Shown: in pieces, positions 10,900 through 21,339 of the stretch | Layout of the letters: every line of letters begins with the position of its first letter | How positions within the stretch are numbered: the stretch's first letter is position 1 | Assembly (NCBI RefSeq): GCF_900324485.2 | Contig: NC_046640.1 | Span: 6,683,357-6,747,356, forward strand | Direction of reading: 5' to 3' | DNA: 64,000 nt | Origin: Mastacembelus armatus | Taxonomy: Eukaryota > Chordata > Actinopteri > Synbranchiformes > Mastacembelidae | Position numbers and translations under genes: made by a program | Notes under the pieces: model-generated | Told to the model about the DNA's origin: nothing | Seen by the model: only the letters and a program-made list of their open reading frames with translations | Databases searched by the model: none

Positions 10900-11150
10900 T
10901 TTTTTGAGAATCTTGCCCAGCAGGCCTAATCCAGTACACAAAGTATGGCCCATAATCGCTACACTGATCTGGGTCACTCACCTCCCATCCACAATCGGCC
11001 CAAATGTAGTCCGGCGTCATGCAGGCAGTGCCATCATTGCCACCCATGGCCCACAGTTGGCTGACATGATGCATGCCATTGCCGGCAACACGCCAGCAGT
11101 GCCATTATTACGCCACATTTGGGCCAAGTCCGTTTGCTATGTGGGTTCTG
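10900..11150. repeat. GGCCCA-rich subterminal repeat array
   Basis: Several imperfect copies of GGCCCA/TGGGCC motifs (TATGGCCCATAAT, ATCGGCCCAAATGTAG, CATGGCCCACAG, TTGGGCCAAGTCC) and GCAGTGCCATTATT pairs. Such arrays occur near the ends of fish EnSpm-type elements. Confidence 0.5.
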
Positions 11151-11159
11151 ATCCCATAA

Positions 11160-12114
11160 ATGTATTTGTATAGTTAGGTGTTGTGTAAATATGGTTATGT
11201 TGAAATTGACATAGGTATAGATCCACAAGTCAATACTGTCTACATATACAGAACGTAATGTATTTAATTAAGTAATATGTCATACAATTGTAATTCTGAT
11301 ATAAATATATCAGAGTAATATTATAAAGGATATGTATAATATAGAGATATACCAATATGCGTGGCATACGTACCATACATGTACGTAGCTTTTAACATGA
11401 CTTTGATATATATATATATATATATATATGTAATACGTTATACTATAGATGATGATTTGTAACACCCAAAGTCAAGTAATTATTATGATTTGGTTTCAAT
11501 ATATGAATCTACATACTATATAGGGTGATATTGAAATACATTGTATTTCATATGTTAATAGAAATTATTAATTTGGTCCCATATATTATATATACTAATT
11601 CATGAACAATTCCGTTAATACGTGATTTATTTGTATGTATAAATATATTGTATGTTATTGTAAATAGGTTTTATACGTAGTTGTTGGTTTTATGTATAAC
11701 ATAAAACATATACAAATTTGTATACATGTAGATATTGACCACTTTGTCAATCATGATATATCCAATTATACTGGATATATCATGTATCTATGTATTATAT
11801 AGCTCATGTACCCTATAACTACATAAACAATATAACAACATGTATAACAATGTATATACAACCTATTTTATTCAAACTCTATTAATATAATATTTATTTA
11901 TAACTCTGAGCCTCACCAGAGAGGTGAGGTTTCCCTAAAGAGAAATAGTGAAATGATATGTGCATTGTTTGAAGCTACAATGGGATTTTCTCACAAAAAA
12001 GTCAGACAATGCTCTTTCTATGGAGACTGTGCTGGTGCACATGAGTATGATGCTTACAACTTATCAATATTACATTACAATTTAAGGTTACCAAATAATT
12101 GAATATTTGTGAAT
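11160..12114. other. AT-rich region, no gene seen
   Basis: Strongly AT-rich with TA microsatellite (about 11407-11430), many short palindromes of the ATATATCATGTAT type and no credible coding signal. Similar sequence continues beyond the solo LTR to about 13.95 kb, so the LTR element inserted into this block. Confidence 0.6.
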
Positions 12115-12119
12115 ATTAC

Positions 12120-13103
12120 TGTCAGGACTGGGGAAACGGATATAAGTTTCGGACCAAAGATTTGCCCACACAGGTACTTATAGTTCCACTCAAGACTTTA
12201 TTAACTGGACTAGGAAAAACAAGAACAAATCTCAAGGCAAAAGGGGACAGGTCTAGGCAGGGTAACTAGGACAAAAACATGAACAGGACACAAGGAACCA
12301 AAGCAGGAGGGTCTACGTGAAAACATGAACATAGGACACTGACATGGACACGAGAGCACAAGGCCGGAGGGATCTGGGTCACACACACCAGGGGAGACAC
12401 ACCAGATCACACAGACACTTGAACAAGAGAACGAGGAATCAGGGCATGAAGGTCTGGGTCACACACACTACTTGGGAGACGCACCAGACCACAAGAGAAC
12501 AAGAACACAACAAGGGAGTTACAACAGGAGGTAGTCTGGGTCACACACAACTGGGGAGACGCACCAGACTACAAGGAAACATGAGCATAGAGACAGGGAG
12601 TCAAGACACATAAAGTACAGAAACATAGACACGAGGCTAACAGGGCAAGAGGGACAGGGTCACACACAATTAAGGAGACGCACCAGACACTCAGGGAAAC
12701 AGAAGCAAGGCTACAGGGAATCAGGACGTGAAAACACAAGGGCATAGAACATGGCACGAGACAGCGACACAAGAACAGTGGACATGGGAGGAGAACAGAA
12801 AACAAAATGAAGGAAGCAGAATACTTAACTTAGAGCTGAGGGAACAAAGGTAATCCAGAAACAAAACTCCAAAAGAAAACAAGAATCAGATAGGCTCAAT
12901 CGATGTCTTAACAAAACAGAACAGACAACCCGGCAACTAAAACAAGGAACAACCAAGGTATATAAAGGCACAAAACAAGAACCAGGTGAAAACAATCAAC
13001 AAATTAGGTCAACGTAAAGGAAACAGAGATAACCAAAAACCAGTTCCTGTCAGGATCCTCCAAAATAAAAGAAAACGGAAGTCCAGTGAAATGGATCCTG
13101 ACA
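12120..13103 (-). mobile_element. Solo LTR with 5-bp target duplication
   Basis: Starts TGTCAGG and ends CCTGACA (TG...CA inverted ends) and is flanked on both sides by ATTAC, a 5-bp target duplication. Read on the minus strand it has a TATA-like TTTATATACC and an AATAAA signal near the end, as in an LTR. It contains about four diverged tandem units of roughly 80-110 bp around GGGTCACACACA and GGAGACGCACCAGAC (12.36-12.70 kb). No internal retroelement sequence is attached, so it is a recombined solo LTR. The clean target duplication suggests moderate to young age. The family is not certain (Gypsy, BEL or retroviral). Confidence 0.8.
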
Positions 13104-13108
13104 ATTAC

Positions 13109-13950
13109 AATAACTACAATTGTTACTAAATATACATATAACAGTACAGTTACCAATATTGTTACTAATATAACACAGCGTATTTATAGCGTCGGTGTTT
13201 GCGCACTTAGCATTGTAATGATGTTAATCTCTAAAAAAAAAAAAAAAGCAAAATATAATCCCAGCAAAACTAATATGTAATTGATGTATTCAAGGATAAT
13301 ACCTATTAATATACATGTCATGTACTTGTGTACATGACAAAACAAGAAAGTAATGTGCTTTACATTATTATAATATATGTATTATATATGGTACAACAGA
13401 TATACAATAGAATGTTATATGAATGTTAACATAAGTAGTATATATTATATATACTTTTGATGCCCAATTACTTTATACATACATAAACTGTAACATATAT
13501 GTACATAATACTTATAATGTTATAAGGGGTTATGTTAGCAATGAATATTGCACCCCCATTATCCATGTTATATATTTGTATACATTATGGTGATAACATA
13601 CATAAGTATACATACAAACAGTATACATACAAACAGAACATTATATGATAAATATACATATAACACTATACAATTAACATATTGTTAATTGTATAGTGTA
13701 TATATCATGTATCAGTAGATACATGATATATACATATATCATGTATTTTATTACCAATTACATGATAGAATACATGTAATTGATTATGGAGAATTGGGCA
13801 CAGGTTGTCCACTTACAAACTTACAAATGGATATATTTGGTATATCGGTATGTATCATATTATGGAGATATAATAGCATATATCCATATAGCAATATTTA
13901 TACCTCTTTCATGACATGCTTTCCTTGTTGTTTTGACGTGTTTCTGTCGT
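13109..13950. other. AT-rich palindromic region
   Basis: Continuation of the AT-rich block. It includes a perfect 16-bp hairpin (arms 13664-13679 and 13683-13698, 3-bp spacer) followed by a second one around ATACATGATATA (about 13701-13730). No gene is seen. This may be the end of an unclassified AT-rich element. Confidence 0.6.
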
Positions 13951-13994
13951 CGAGTGTCTGAGCTCTGCATTTCTTCTTTCAGGTTAGAAAAAAT

Positions 13995-14111
13995 ATGTCG
14001 TCATCCAGGGAGGCTCATGGGAAAACAGACCAGGCTGTGTCAGCCAACCATGTAGTGTTGAGCTGTTTGCTATTACTGATTACTTTAATTAAAATTTGTG
14101 TGGAGATTTAG
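13995..14111 (+). CDS. Possible 38-residue membrane microprotein ORF
   Basis: A short ORF after a good splice-acceptor-like tract (TTCTTCTTTCAG at about 13972-13983). It codes a polar N-terminal half (MSSSREAHGKTDQAVSANHV) and a hydrophobic tail (VLSCLLLLITLIKICVEI) that could span a membrane. No homology is recognised, no upstream exon was found and coding status is unproven. It could be chance. Confidence 0.2.
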   Translation: MSSSREAHGKTDQAVSANHVVLSCLLLLITLIKICVEI

Positions 14112-14456
14112 CTACATCATCAGCTGATAAACAAGTAGATACATGATGTAATTTATGATGTCAAAAATAAATGTAATTTTTTTGCTGAGATGGAGACGTC
14201 CTATAAGATCACACCAGCTGCTGCTACCTTGAATGCTCACCAAACCAGCTCCATCACACCTGTTTAAACTGCAATAGTTCATGGGGATATGATAAAAAAA
14301 AAAGCTAATAACTGGATCCTGAGTTAAAATGGCTGTTTGAATTTTGTACATTTAATGTTTTATTCAAAGGATTTTCAAGGATATTGAGTGTGAACATAAT
14401 AAGGATATAGTAAATGCTCCAGACAGATTATTGTTACCAGTTCTAATCAATAGCAT
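14112..14456. other. No feature recognised
   Basis: Ordinary-composition DNA between the short ORF and the inverted copy that begins near 14457. I see no exon, repeat or RNA gene in it. Confidence 0.5.
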
Positions 14457-14895
14457 GTCACTGTTTTCCTCCAGTGTTCATTCTTTCTCCTCCCCAAATG
14501 TTATTTTCATGTCCTTTCTCATGTTTCTCCTCTTTTGTCTCTGAAATAGCCTATGACATTACCTTTCACTAATATATTGTAATGCCCCGTTATAGTCACA
14601 GCCGGCAGACGCTCTTTTGTCACTTTCCTTTATTAATTTGCTTTAGTCAGAACAAGTAACAGGCTACTGTTCCATCCGTAGCGACGCCAAGTCCCTCAAA
14701 CCGAACAGCTCTTTCCCTGCTCTTCTCCTCTCCTCCCCGTCTCACCTCCCTCTAGCTCCCCCTAGCGACTCCCCAAAGAACACCCCGAACAAGACACAAC
14801 AACGTGGAGTCATAATACAATTGAGATTAGTTTCAGTTGCTGAAGTTACTAATTAACTTCAGTTTTAATATCGAAGTTATTGTTGAACAAACTCA

Positions 14896-15040
14896 TCAGT
14901 CTCCTTAGAGACCATCAAAAATTGCCATCACCGACTATATTTCAAGTCGTCAAGGCGGGGTATTGGGTAAAGTTTTCAACTAGCAATAATCGCGCCTCGG
15001 ACAAACCTCATAGGCTACGATACTGCCACTGCGAAAGGAT
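14896..15040 (-). ncRNA. RNU4: U4 spliceosomal snRNA, copy B
   Basis: 145 nt on the minus strand with all U4 landmarks: GCAGTGGCAGTATCGTAGCC, the GAGGCGCGATTATTGC 5' stem-loop region, the AATTTTTGA Sm site and the 3' hairpin. U4 pairs with U6 in the tri-snRNP and is released when the spliceosome is activated. A candidate proximal sequence element (CAGACCCTAACAGAG on the minus strand) lies at 15088-15102, about 50-60 bp upstream, as in copies C and D. It therefore looks transcribable. Confidence 0.9.
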
Positions 15041-15087
15041 GGAGAACTAAGACAGACAACAATGGGGTGTCTCAGGGCCGGACCCCT

Positions 15088-15102
15088 CTCTGTTAGGGTC
15101 TG
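15088..15102 (-). promoter_or_regulatory. Candidate snRNA proximal sequence element, U4 copy B
   Basis: CAGACCCTAACAGAG at about -62 to -48 from the U4 start, conserved in three of the four U4 copies. Position and the ACCCTAAC core fit the vertebrate snRNA element bound by SNAPc. Confidence 0.5.
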
Positions 15103-15680
15103 ATCTCTTCAACTTAGACTTTGAGCTCGATTATGGGGTGTTTCCCTTTTGAAGGTCACTGCACTAGTTCTATGTGTTTCAAATGTTTGTTGTAATCTTT
15201 ACCCGCTGGTAAAGAAAATGGATGGGCTGTACGCAAAATTTTAAAAAACTGAGTTCCTTAACCAGGGTGACAGGGATCTGCTGGAGCCCATCCCAGCTCT
15301 CCCATTATTTTAGGACCACATGATTTGTGGTCATATTGGTTCACAAACATTTTTGATCTACTCCATTTTAACATCAATGTGCAATTCCATTCTGAGCTGA
15401 TTTAAAAATAAAAAGATCATGAGATGAGAAAAACTTTATTACAAAGAGAAATGCAGGTAGTCTTGTAGTGAAAGTAATTAGTACTGAGTAGTAACAGTAG
15501 TCAGTAACAGTCCAGTTCATGTTGGTCAGATGTTGGTCACCTCTCTGATGTTGTGCTGCAGATTTTCCTCTATTTTAAATCGCAGTACAGTCATCTCAAG
15601 GCACTTTACAAAAAACCACTGAGTCTCATTCCAGCTACAGATAGGATGGTAAATATTTATGTCACGCTCACGTCTTCACA

Positions 15681-15827
15681 TCACAAAATAATACCACGCT
15701 CCACTCTGAAAAGAGCCGTGCCCTGGTCGTTGGCGATGATTTCTACTTTTCCATGCTGGAAAACCCCCACACAGGAGTAGGTGGTGCCCAGATCAATGCC
15801 GATCGCTACACCTTTGGCTGCAGACAT
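15681..15827 (-). pseudogene. HSP70 5' fragment 1, chimeric 48-residue ORF
   Basis: The first 36 codons of HSP70 (from the ATG at 15827, including IDLGTTYS) are joined at 15719/15720 to unrelated sequence, adding [12 protein letters not shown] and a stop. The 5'UTR intron and upstream heat-shock element are still present to the right (to about 16690), so a heat-inducible short transcript is possible. Only the first phosphate-binding loop of the ATPase survives, so it cannot be a chaperone. The same join is not present in the second unit, where the fragment is longer. Confidence 0.8.
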
Positions 15828-15842
15828 TGTCACTGGATGTCA

Positions 15843-16690
15843 CCTGTCAAGCAATTAGACTACATTTTAGTCACGACTCAAAGGAACCAATCTCTGATAG
15901 AAAATACACCAGAATATTTAACCTCCTATGACCTGGCGTCCACATACATGGACATCATATTTTTTGTTATCTGCACTGTAAAACGTCATTTTGTGTGTCT
16001 TTCACAAAGGTTAAGTCTGATCCAACTGTTCCCACAGACAAAAAGGATGTTCCTATTTTGGAGTAGTAGTTTTGGAGCATTACAAAAAAACAAAAACAAA
16101 AGCAATAACAAAACATAAGCACATTATTTATTGGGCACATCTAACCCCAAATAGCTAAAAGAAATCTAAAATGCAAGCCAAACCAAAGCTTGGGTCTTAG
16201 GAGGTTAAGCTTATATATAACAAAACATGTTGATGAGGTCAGCCTATCCCCTTTGTTCTACTTATTCTATTATAAAATAAAATTGCCTATAGGCATACAC
16301 ATTATTACAGTGATGGACTTCTCAAAATACTTTTAAACATTTATCATTAAAATTTGGGGTAAATACAACAAAACATTTGTAACTTGCTCATCCTCAACCT
16401 TTTTCTACTTATAGTACATTATTTTAAGATTCAATACAGGTACGAATTTATCAAACATTAATGTCATCAAACTTTTAAACAATTTAAACTCGTTTTCCTC
16501 TCAGAAATAAAGGATGAACTTACAGTTTAATGTTGAGGGGTCGCGGCTCTGTAGAGGACTGGTCTTCTTCGCTGGATCTTCTGTTGCGCTCTGATCCGTT
16601 TCTCAGACTGTGCATGCTCTCCAACCAGCAGCTTTTTTCTTAGGATGTTAACATCTCACTCTTTCTAGACGTTTCACTCACAGTAAAGTA
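15843..16690 (-). promoter_or_regulatory. 5'UTR intron and heat-shock promoter of HSP70 fragment 1
   Basis: Matches the reverse complement of the complete gene from its exon 2 start back through the 5'UTR intron to first-exon sequence (CAGTCCTCTACAGAGCC block near 16545). Upstream of about 16590 it diverges from the intact gene and instead has its own heat-shock element at 16662-16676 (minus strand TGAAA CGTCT AGAAA). It is therefore a different HSP70 paralogue's promoter joined to a homogenised transcript start region. Confidence 0.7.
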
Positions 16691-17476
16691 AAGATTACTG
16701 TGAAGTAAAGTTAGCAGCTCTGGCAGTTACGACTTCCTGTTAGTCATGTCAAAATAAAATTCCAAAAGTCTGAGCTAGATTGTGTTTGTCCTCGTCTTCT
16801 TTTTATTGGCTATATAGTTTTTTTCTTTCACATTAATAAAATACACTTTATTGGCCAATGTATCCTCACCTATTTTGACAGACCACACAGAAAGATCCTG
16901 GGTCAAGCCCTGAACTTTCTGGCTTTTAAGGGCCAGTCCTAAGTCCTACACCTCTTTAGCGGTGTGAAATCTGCTTAGTAGGCTGTGTTGTTGATCACGT
17001 GAGCATGTGGAAACGATGTGACTGGATTACTTATATATTATATATATTTATGAAGGGCGACAAATATTGTGTCAGGCATTAATGTAGTTTTTATATTATT
17101 TTTATTATTTTGAAAATCCGTTGCTCGCTGGCTCTGAATGCACATGCAGATAAACCATGGGTGACGGGAGGGGTGGCATCTTGATCAGGAGCGTCTCACC
17201 CAATGAGAGCACGTAGGTTGGACTGCTGCAGCGTTCAGAGGAACCGGAAATAAAAAGAACTGTCAGGTAAACAAAAATGTTATGATTGTGGCTCTGGACT
17301 GTGGGTAATTTTTTTTCCTATAACAAATAGTATAAAACGTTTAATACACTGACAGTGGCAAATAGCTTTGGTTTTATATTGAAAAAAATTATTTAACTGC
17401 TGCTGTGTGAAGGAAATATTGCTGATAAAAACTACATTACTTGCTAATACTAATCACTAAGTATTAAACTTAATTC
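16691..17476. other. Upstream flank of HSP70 fragment 1
   Basis: Unit DNA shared with about 25260-26055. It contains no recognised gene. The part next to the heat-shock element resembles the orphan promoter at 36.35-36.45 kb (ATTTTGACATGACTAACAGG versus ATTTTGAAATACCTAACCGG, read on the promoter strand). Confidence 0.5.
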
Positions 17477-17503
17477 CCTTATTAGTCCCACAATGGGGAA
17501 ATT

Positions 17504-17549
<46 letters not shown>

Positions 17550-17752
17550 GGAGCAGTGGGCAGCCAATGCTGCGGCGCCCGGGGATCAGTTGGGGGTCCG
17601 GTCCTTGCTCAAGGGTCTCACCTCAGTCGTGGCATTGAGGGTGGACGCCAGGACGCTGGCTGTTCACTCTGCCCACCGGCAATTCCTGCCGGACCTGTGA
17701 CTTTCAGGTTACAAGTCCAACTCCCTATCCATTAGGCCACGACTGCTCCACT
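17477..17752 (-). mobile_element. tRNA-derived SINE, copy in unit 1
   Basis: Read on the minus strand it starts with a tRNA-like head (GTCGTGGCCTAATGGATAGG as A box, then a decayed B box CACAGGTCCGGC). A common fish SINE body and a TG microsatellite follow, ending in TTCCCCATTGTGGGACTAAT, a LINE-like tail. The (CA)n run is 17505-17547. Confidence 0.75.
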
Positions 17753-17754
17753 AA

Positions 17755-17915
17755 TCACTAAGTATTACTAATTACTAAGTATTACTAATCGCTAAGTATT
17801 ACTAATCGCTAAGTATTACTAATTACTAAGTATTACTAATCGCTAAGTATTACTGATCGCTAAGTATTACTAATCACTAAGTATTACTAATCACTAAGTA
17901 TTAGTAATCGTGATT
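17755..17915. repeat. 17-bp minisatellite, copy 2
   Basis: About nine units of TACTAATCACTAAGTAT with variants (AATCGCTAAG, AATTACTAAG), at the 3' side of CFAP210-like copy 2. Confidence 0.85.
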
Positions 17916-18264
17916 AAAAATTTGAATCGTTGGTCAGCACTAATGGGACAGCAGTTATTAGCATAATAGAACAGAATAAAAATAGATTTCCATTTAATTC
18001 AATGAAGCTCAATAAAATTTTATTTACAGATACTGACATACCATCTATAAAAATATATGTAAAAACAATAAAGTAATCTCAACAAATGTCATATATTAAG
18101 GTGAAGCATTTGGAATACTATAAGGAAAGCGCCAAGAAAATCGTTTTGATCAAGTACTTGGCGGCGGCGGGGAGGAAAAACTTCCTGTAACGGAAGAAAC
18201 CTCCTACAGAACAGGCTCAGTTTGGGTGGCCATCTGCCTTGACTGGTCGGGGTGACCGGAGAGT

Positions 18265-19971
18265 TTACTTGCTTGTTTTGTTTTGCTTGTTTTTGCCAGT
18301 TGGGATGGGTGGGAGGCGTATCTGTGCCACAGGGAGCTTAAGTGGCTCCAGCTTCTTGACTGTCTGGTGTTCCTTGGTTATTCTGGGTAATTTCTGTCCT
18401 GTACCTTTAGCCTGGTAGCTGGGCTGCTTCACAACTAACTCCCCTGTGGCAGACTTTAACTTCGGTGCTGTGGAAATTGGTGGCAAGTGAATGGGTGGCT
18501 TAGCCACTTTACTGCGCTGCATACGTTTGCTAGTTTTACTTGTGTCTTTGATGAAGTTGCCAGGCTCCTCACCATCTAAAAGGAAGCCATGCCCTCCTGT
18601 TCTTACTGCTAAAAGCACTGCAGCATTTCTTTGACTTGCTGCTGCCTTGTCAATTTCACTCTGGATGTAGTCCTGGAGCTGCTTCTTCCGCGCTGCAGCC
18701 TGTTCAGCATCCCTCACCTCAGCGTCGTGTTCCTCTCTCTTCAGCTTTTCATAGTGGGCACGCTTTAAAGCTGCCAGATTGTCATTAAAGATCTGGCACT
18801 GCTTATTATTTTCCCGTTTGCGCTGAGCTTCTAGCATTTGTTTTTCTAGAAACAGCCTGTCAGCCTCTTTCTGGGCCTGAAAGCAGTTCTGGATGGTCTC
18901 TTTCTCTGCCTTTGCCTTCTGCTTTTTCTGATCTATCATAGCCTCTCTGTGAGCATAAATATCCTTTAACACTGCAGCCCTCTTCTCCTCTCTCTCCTTC
19001 TGCTGCTTTGCCACTTCAGCGTCTTGTTTAGCCATTTCTTCAGAAATCTCCAGCTCTCTCTGTGCTCTAGCAGCATCCTGCTCTCTCATTCTGACTGCAT
19101 ATTTGTCTGTCACAGTTTTAATGGGTATCTGCCGCTTTCTGAACTTTTCTGCCAGGTGCTCTTTTTGTTGCTGCAGCATTTGTTCTTTGTCAAGCTGATG
19201 ACGTTGTCTTACTTCTTCCTCCTTGTCCAGTATCTGTGCCTCTGTTTCTCTCTGCAGTTTTCTGCTGGACATCTGCTCCTGCATATGTCTCAAATACATT
19301 TTCTTTGAGTCTTGTTCTCTTTGGGCCTGATTTTTTAACTCCTGTGCAGGCAATTCATCGAGATTCCTCAGCTGATCACTCTCTTCCTTTTCCTGCTGCA
19401 TCTTTTTCTCTCTCTGTCGTCTCTTCTCCTTTATTTGCTCTGTCCAAAAAGCAGCCAGAGCCCGGTCGTGGAGTTGCTTCTTACAAGCGTCCTCCTGTTC
19501 TCGTCTCTGAGCTTCTTCACTTTCTCGAATCATCTCCAGGTTAGGCTGACTTCTCTGCTCTCTAGCAATTCTCTGTTTCTCTTGCTGATATTTGATCAGT
19601 GCCTCGTTCTCTTTCTGCACATAAGTCCTTTGGAGTGCGCTGTTGAATTTTCGGACACAGCCATTCTGGTGGAACCTCATCAAATTGGCTTTGTCGATCA
19701 TTTTCTGCGTGTCCTGTTTCTGCAGTTCCCTCTCCTCTGCAGCAATTTGATTAAAATATTCCTTCTTTTCCTGTTCCTTGAGTTTTAGTTTTTCTAGACG
19801 CTTTCTTTGTTGTGTTTTTAAATAAGATTTGTCGAGTTTGGCAAACTGAGCCCGAGCATTCATGTCTACCATTTCCTGTCTGGTGTACATTTTGGACCTG
19901 GGCAGGTTGACTATTGACTGGATTCTTTCCCAGTAAGCCCTGCTCAAAATGATTTCTTCTGTTGGAAGCAT
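18265..19971 (-). CDS. CFAP210 (CCDC173)-like ciliary coiled-coil protein, copy 2
   Basis: Intronless ORF of 568 residues from ATG at 19971 (MLPTEEIILSRAYWERIQ), almost entirely charged helix rich in E, K, Q and R; it fits a trichohyalin-plectin-homology coiled coil. The start ILSRAYWERIQ and the C-terminal block KRAAVLKDIYAHREAM, QKEADRLFLEKQMLEAQRK and AAASQRNAAVLLA resemble what I recall of CFAP210, a microtubule inner protein of ciliary and sperm doublets; CFAP45 is the alternative. A short basic proline-rich tail ends GKNKQNKTSK. Upstream lie a perfect CRE (20090-20097) and a GC box (20127-20136), no TATA; downstream is an AATAAA-containing 3' region (near 18010). The lack of introns suggests origin by retroposition, but no poly(A) tract or target duplication was found. 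Confidence 0.7.
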   Translation of the reverse strand: MLPTEEIILSRAYWERIQSIVNLPRSKMYTRQEMVDMNARAQFAKLDKSYLKTQQRKRLEKLKLKEQEKKEYFNQIAAEERELQKQDTQKMIDKANLMRFHQNGCVRKFNSALQRTYVQKENEALIKYQQEKQRIAREQRSQPNLEMIRESEEAQRREQEDACKKQLHDRALAAFWTEQIKEKRRQREKKMQQEKEESDQLRNLDELPAQELKNQAQREQDSKKMYLRHMQEQMSSRKLQRETEAQILDKEEEVRQRHQLDKEQMLQQQKEHLAEKFRKRQIPIKTVTDKYAVRMREQDAARAQRELEISEEMAKQDAEVAKQQKEREEKRAAVLKDIYAHREAMIDQKKQKAKAEKETIQNCFQAQKEADRLFLEKQMLEAQRKRENNKQCQIFNDNLAALKRAHYEKLKREEHDAEVRDAEQAAARKKQLQDYIQSEIDKAAASQRNAAVLLAVRTGGHGFLLDGEEPGNFIKDTSKTSKRMQRSKVAKPPIHLPPISTAPKLKSATGELVVKQPSYQAKGTGQKLPRITKEHQTVKKLEPLKLPVAQIRLPPIPTGKNKQNKTSK

Positions 19972-20089
19972 TTTACACTTTGTCTAACACACTTTTTTAG
20001 AAGAGTCGTGCTGTCTGGTGTTTGGCTGTGGTTTGACTTCTGTGGACGTGTAGAGTTTGGATGCTTTGACTGCTGATGAGGTCATCATG

Positions 20090-20097
20090 TGACGTCA
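20090..20097. promoter_or_regulatory. Perfect CRE in CFAP210-like copy 2 promoter
   Basis: TGACGTCA, 119 bp upstream of the ATG. CREB/CREM-family factors bind this palindrome, and CREM drives many spermatid genes. Copy 3 has lost about 29 bp here including the site. Confidence 0.6.
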
Positions 20098-20126
20098 TCT
20101 GCTTTGATGAATGTGTCCTTCGCTTA

Positions 20127-20136
20127 GCCCCGCCCC
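20127..20136. promoter_or_regulatory. GC box upstream of CFAP210-like copy 2
   Basis: GCCCCGCCCC, an SP/KLF-type site, conserved at 28636-28645 upstream of copy 3. Confidence 0.5.
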
Positions 20137-20404
20137 TTAGTTACTGTTGCTATGCGTTTCAAGCTCTATTTGTCCTAGCTGATTTCCTGTTATCAAACAA
20201 AGTGGAGGAGTGATAATAAAAGTACTTTTTATGCGGCACGGCTCTTTTCAGAGTGGAGCGTGGTATTATTTTGTGATGTGAAGACGTGAGCGTGACATAA
20301 ATATTTACCATCCTATCTGTAACTGGAATGAGACTCAGTGGTTTTTTGTAAAGTGCCTTGAGATGACTGTACTGCGATTTAAAATAGAGGACAATCTGCA
20401 GCAC

Positions 20405-21235
20405 AACATCAGAGAGGTGTGGAGGGGAAATAACAAATTCACAGGCTACAAAATGGGTGATGTGGACAGAGCCAGTGAACTAAACAAGTTCTTCAGCAGG
20501 TTTAACACAAATGCCCCAGCCATTCTTCATTTTCAGTGTCTCCTTTATCTCTTTCTCTTCTACCTGTGTGCATCTCCACCACCGCAGCTACGCTCCCTCC
20601 TTCACCTGGGAACACTCCACAATCTGTCACAGTAACAACTGGGGTGATGCTGCAGCTGCAAAGACTGTGCTGTGGGAAGGCAGCTGGCCCAGATGGCCCA
20701 GTGTATGTCCAAGGCTGCTTAAGGACTGTACTGCCCAACTGTGTGAGCCTCTACAGAGGATCTTTAACCTGAGTCTACAGTTGGGGAGGGTCCCGGCTCC
20801 CTGGAAAACAGAGCATTGTTCCATTATCTGAAGTGTCCAGCTGAACTGAATGACTACAGGTCGGTGGCTCACACATCACATATTATGAAGGTCCTGGAGA
20901 GGATGATTCTCAAGGTTAAACAGGCAATAGAGTCCCTGCAGTTTGCTTACAGAGAACCCATTAGTGTGGATGCTGTCCTCTATATGTTTCACCATGTCTC
21001 ATCTGGAAAAAGCTGGAAGTTATGTGAGGATGTGGGGTTTGGACTGGCCACTTAGGTCTTTCGATGTCTGCAGGAGATCCTTCATCCCCACTGTCCTCAG
21101 GCTCTGCAACACCTGGCAGTTCACTGACCAACATGAACTGGACTGTTACTGACTACTGTTACTACTCAGTACTAATTACTTTCACTACAAGACTACCTGC
21201 ATTTCTCTTTGTAATAAAGTTTTTCTCATCTCATG
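20405..21235 (+). mobile_element. LINE fragment (Rex1/CR1-L2-like reverse transcriptase), unit 1
   Basis: Plus-strand pieces of a non-LTR reverse transcriptase in shifting frames: GKAAGPDGPVYVQGCL, CEPLQRIFNLSLQLGRVPAPW, AELNDYRSVA, LQFAYREPISVDAVL and a C-terminal RRSFIPTVLRLCNT. It ends with AATAAAG near 21213. It is heavily broken by stops and frameshifts and lacks the 5' half. The same fragment is at 28914-29745. Confidence 0.8.
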
Positions 21236-21339
21236 ATCTTTTTATTTTTAAATCAGCTCAGAATGGAATTGCACATTGATGTTAAAATGGAGTAGATCAA
21301 AAATGTTTGTGAACCAATATGACCACAAATCATGTGGTG

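Larger units (their letters stand above)
4600..11150 (-). mobile_element. CACTA/EnSpm DNA transposon, ends not resolved
   Basis: Extent inferred from the transposase ORF (7333-9186), the DUF4806-like gene downstream, and a GGCCCA-rich subterminal array at 10.9-11.15 kb. I could not identify a CACTA or CACTG terminal pair or the expected short target duplication, so the borders are approximate. Confidence 0.5.
14457..15719 (-). repeat. Inverted, internally deleted copy of the U4/LINE segment
   Basis: Reverse complement of about 20236-22182 in the first tandem unit. It covers the U4 gene and both flanks, but about 700 bp of LINE body (equivalent to about 20418-21121) is missing; the join reads GGTCACCTCTCTGATGTTG near 15535-15550. 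At 15719/15720 it is fused directly to the HSP70 5' fragment. Confidence 0.85.

Noticed and set aside
12344-12805. Frames on both strands across 12.3-12.8 kb
   Set aside because: They follow the tandem repeats inside the solo LTR and have no coding signature.
17500-17735. 80-codon frame starting with a His-Thr repeat
   Set aside because: Reads through the CA microsatellite and the SINE body; not a gene.
20530-20740. 78-codon minus frame over the LINE fragment (also at 29011-29247)
   Set aside because: Antisense to the LINE reverse-transcriptase piece.
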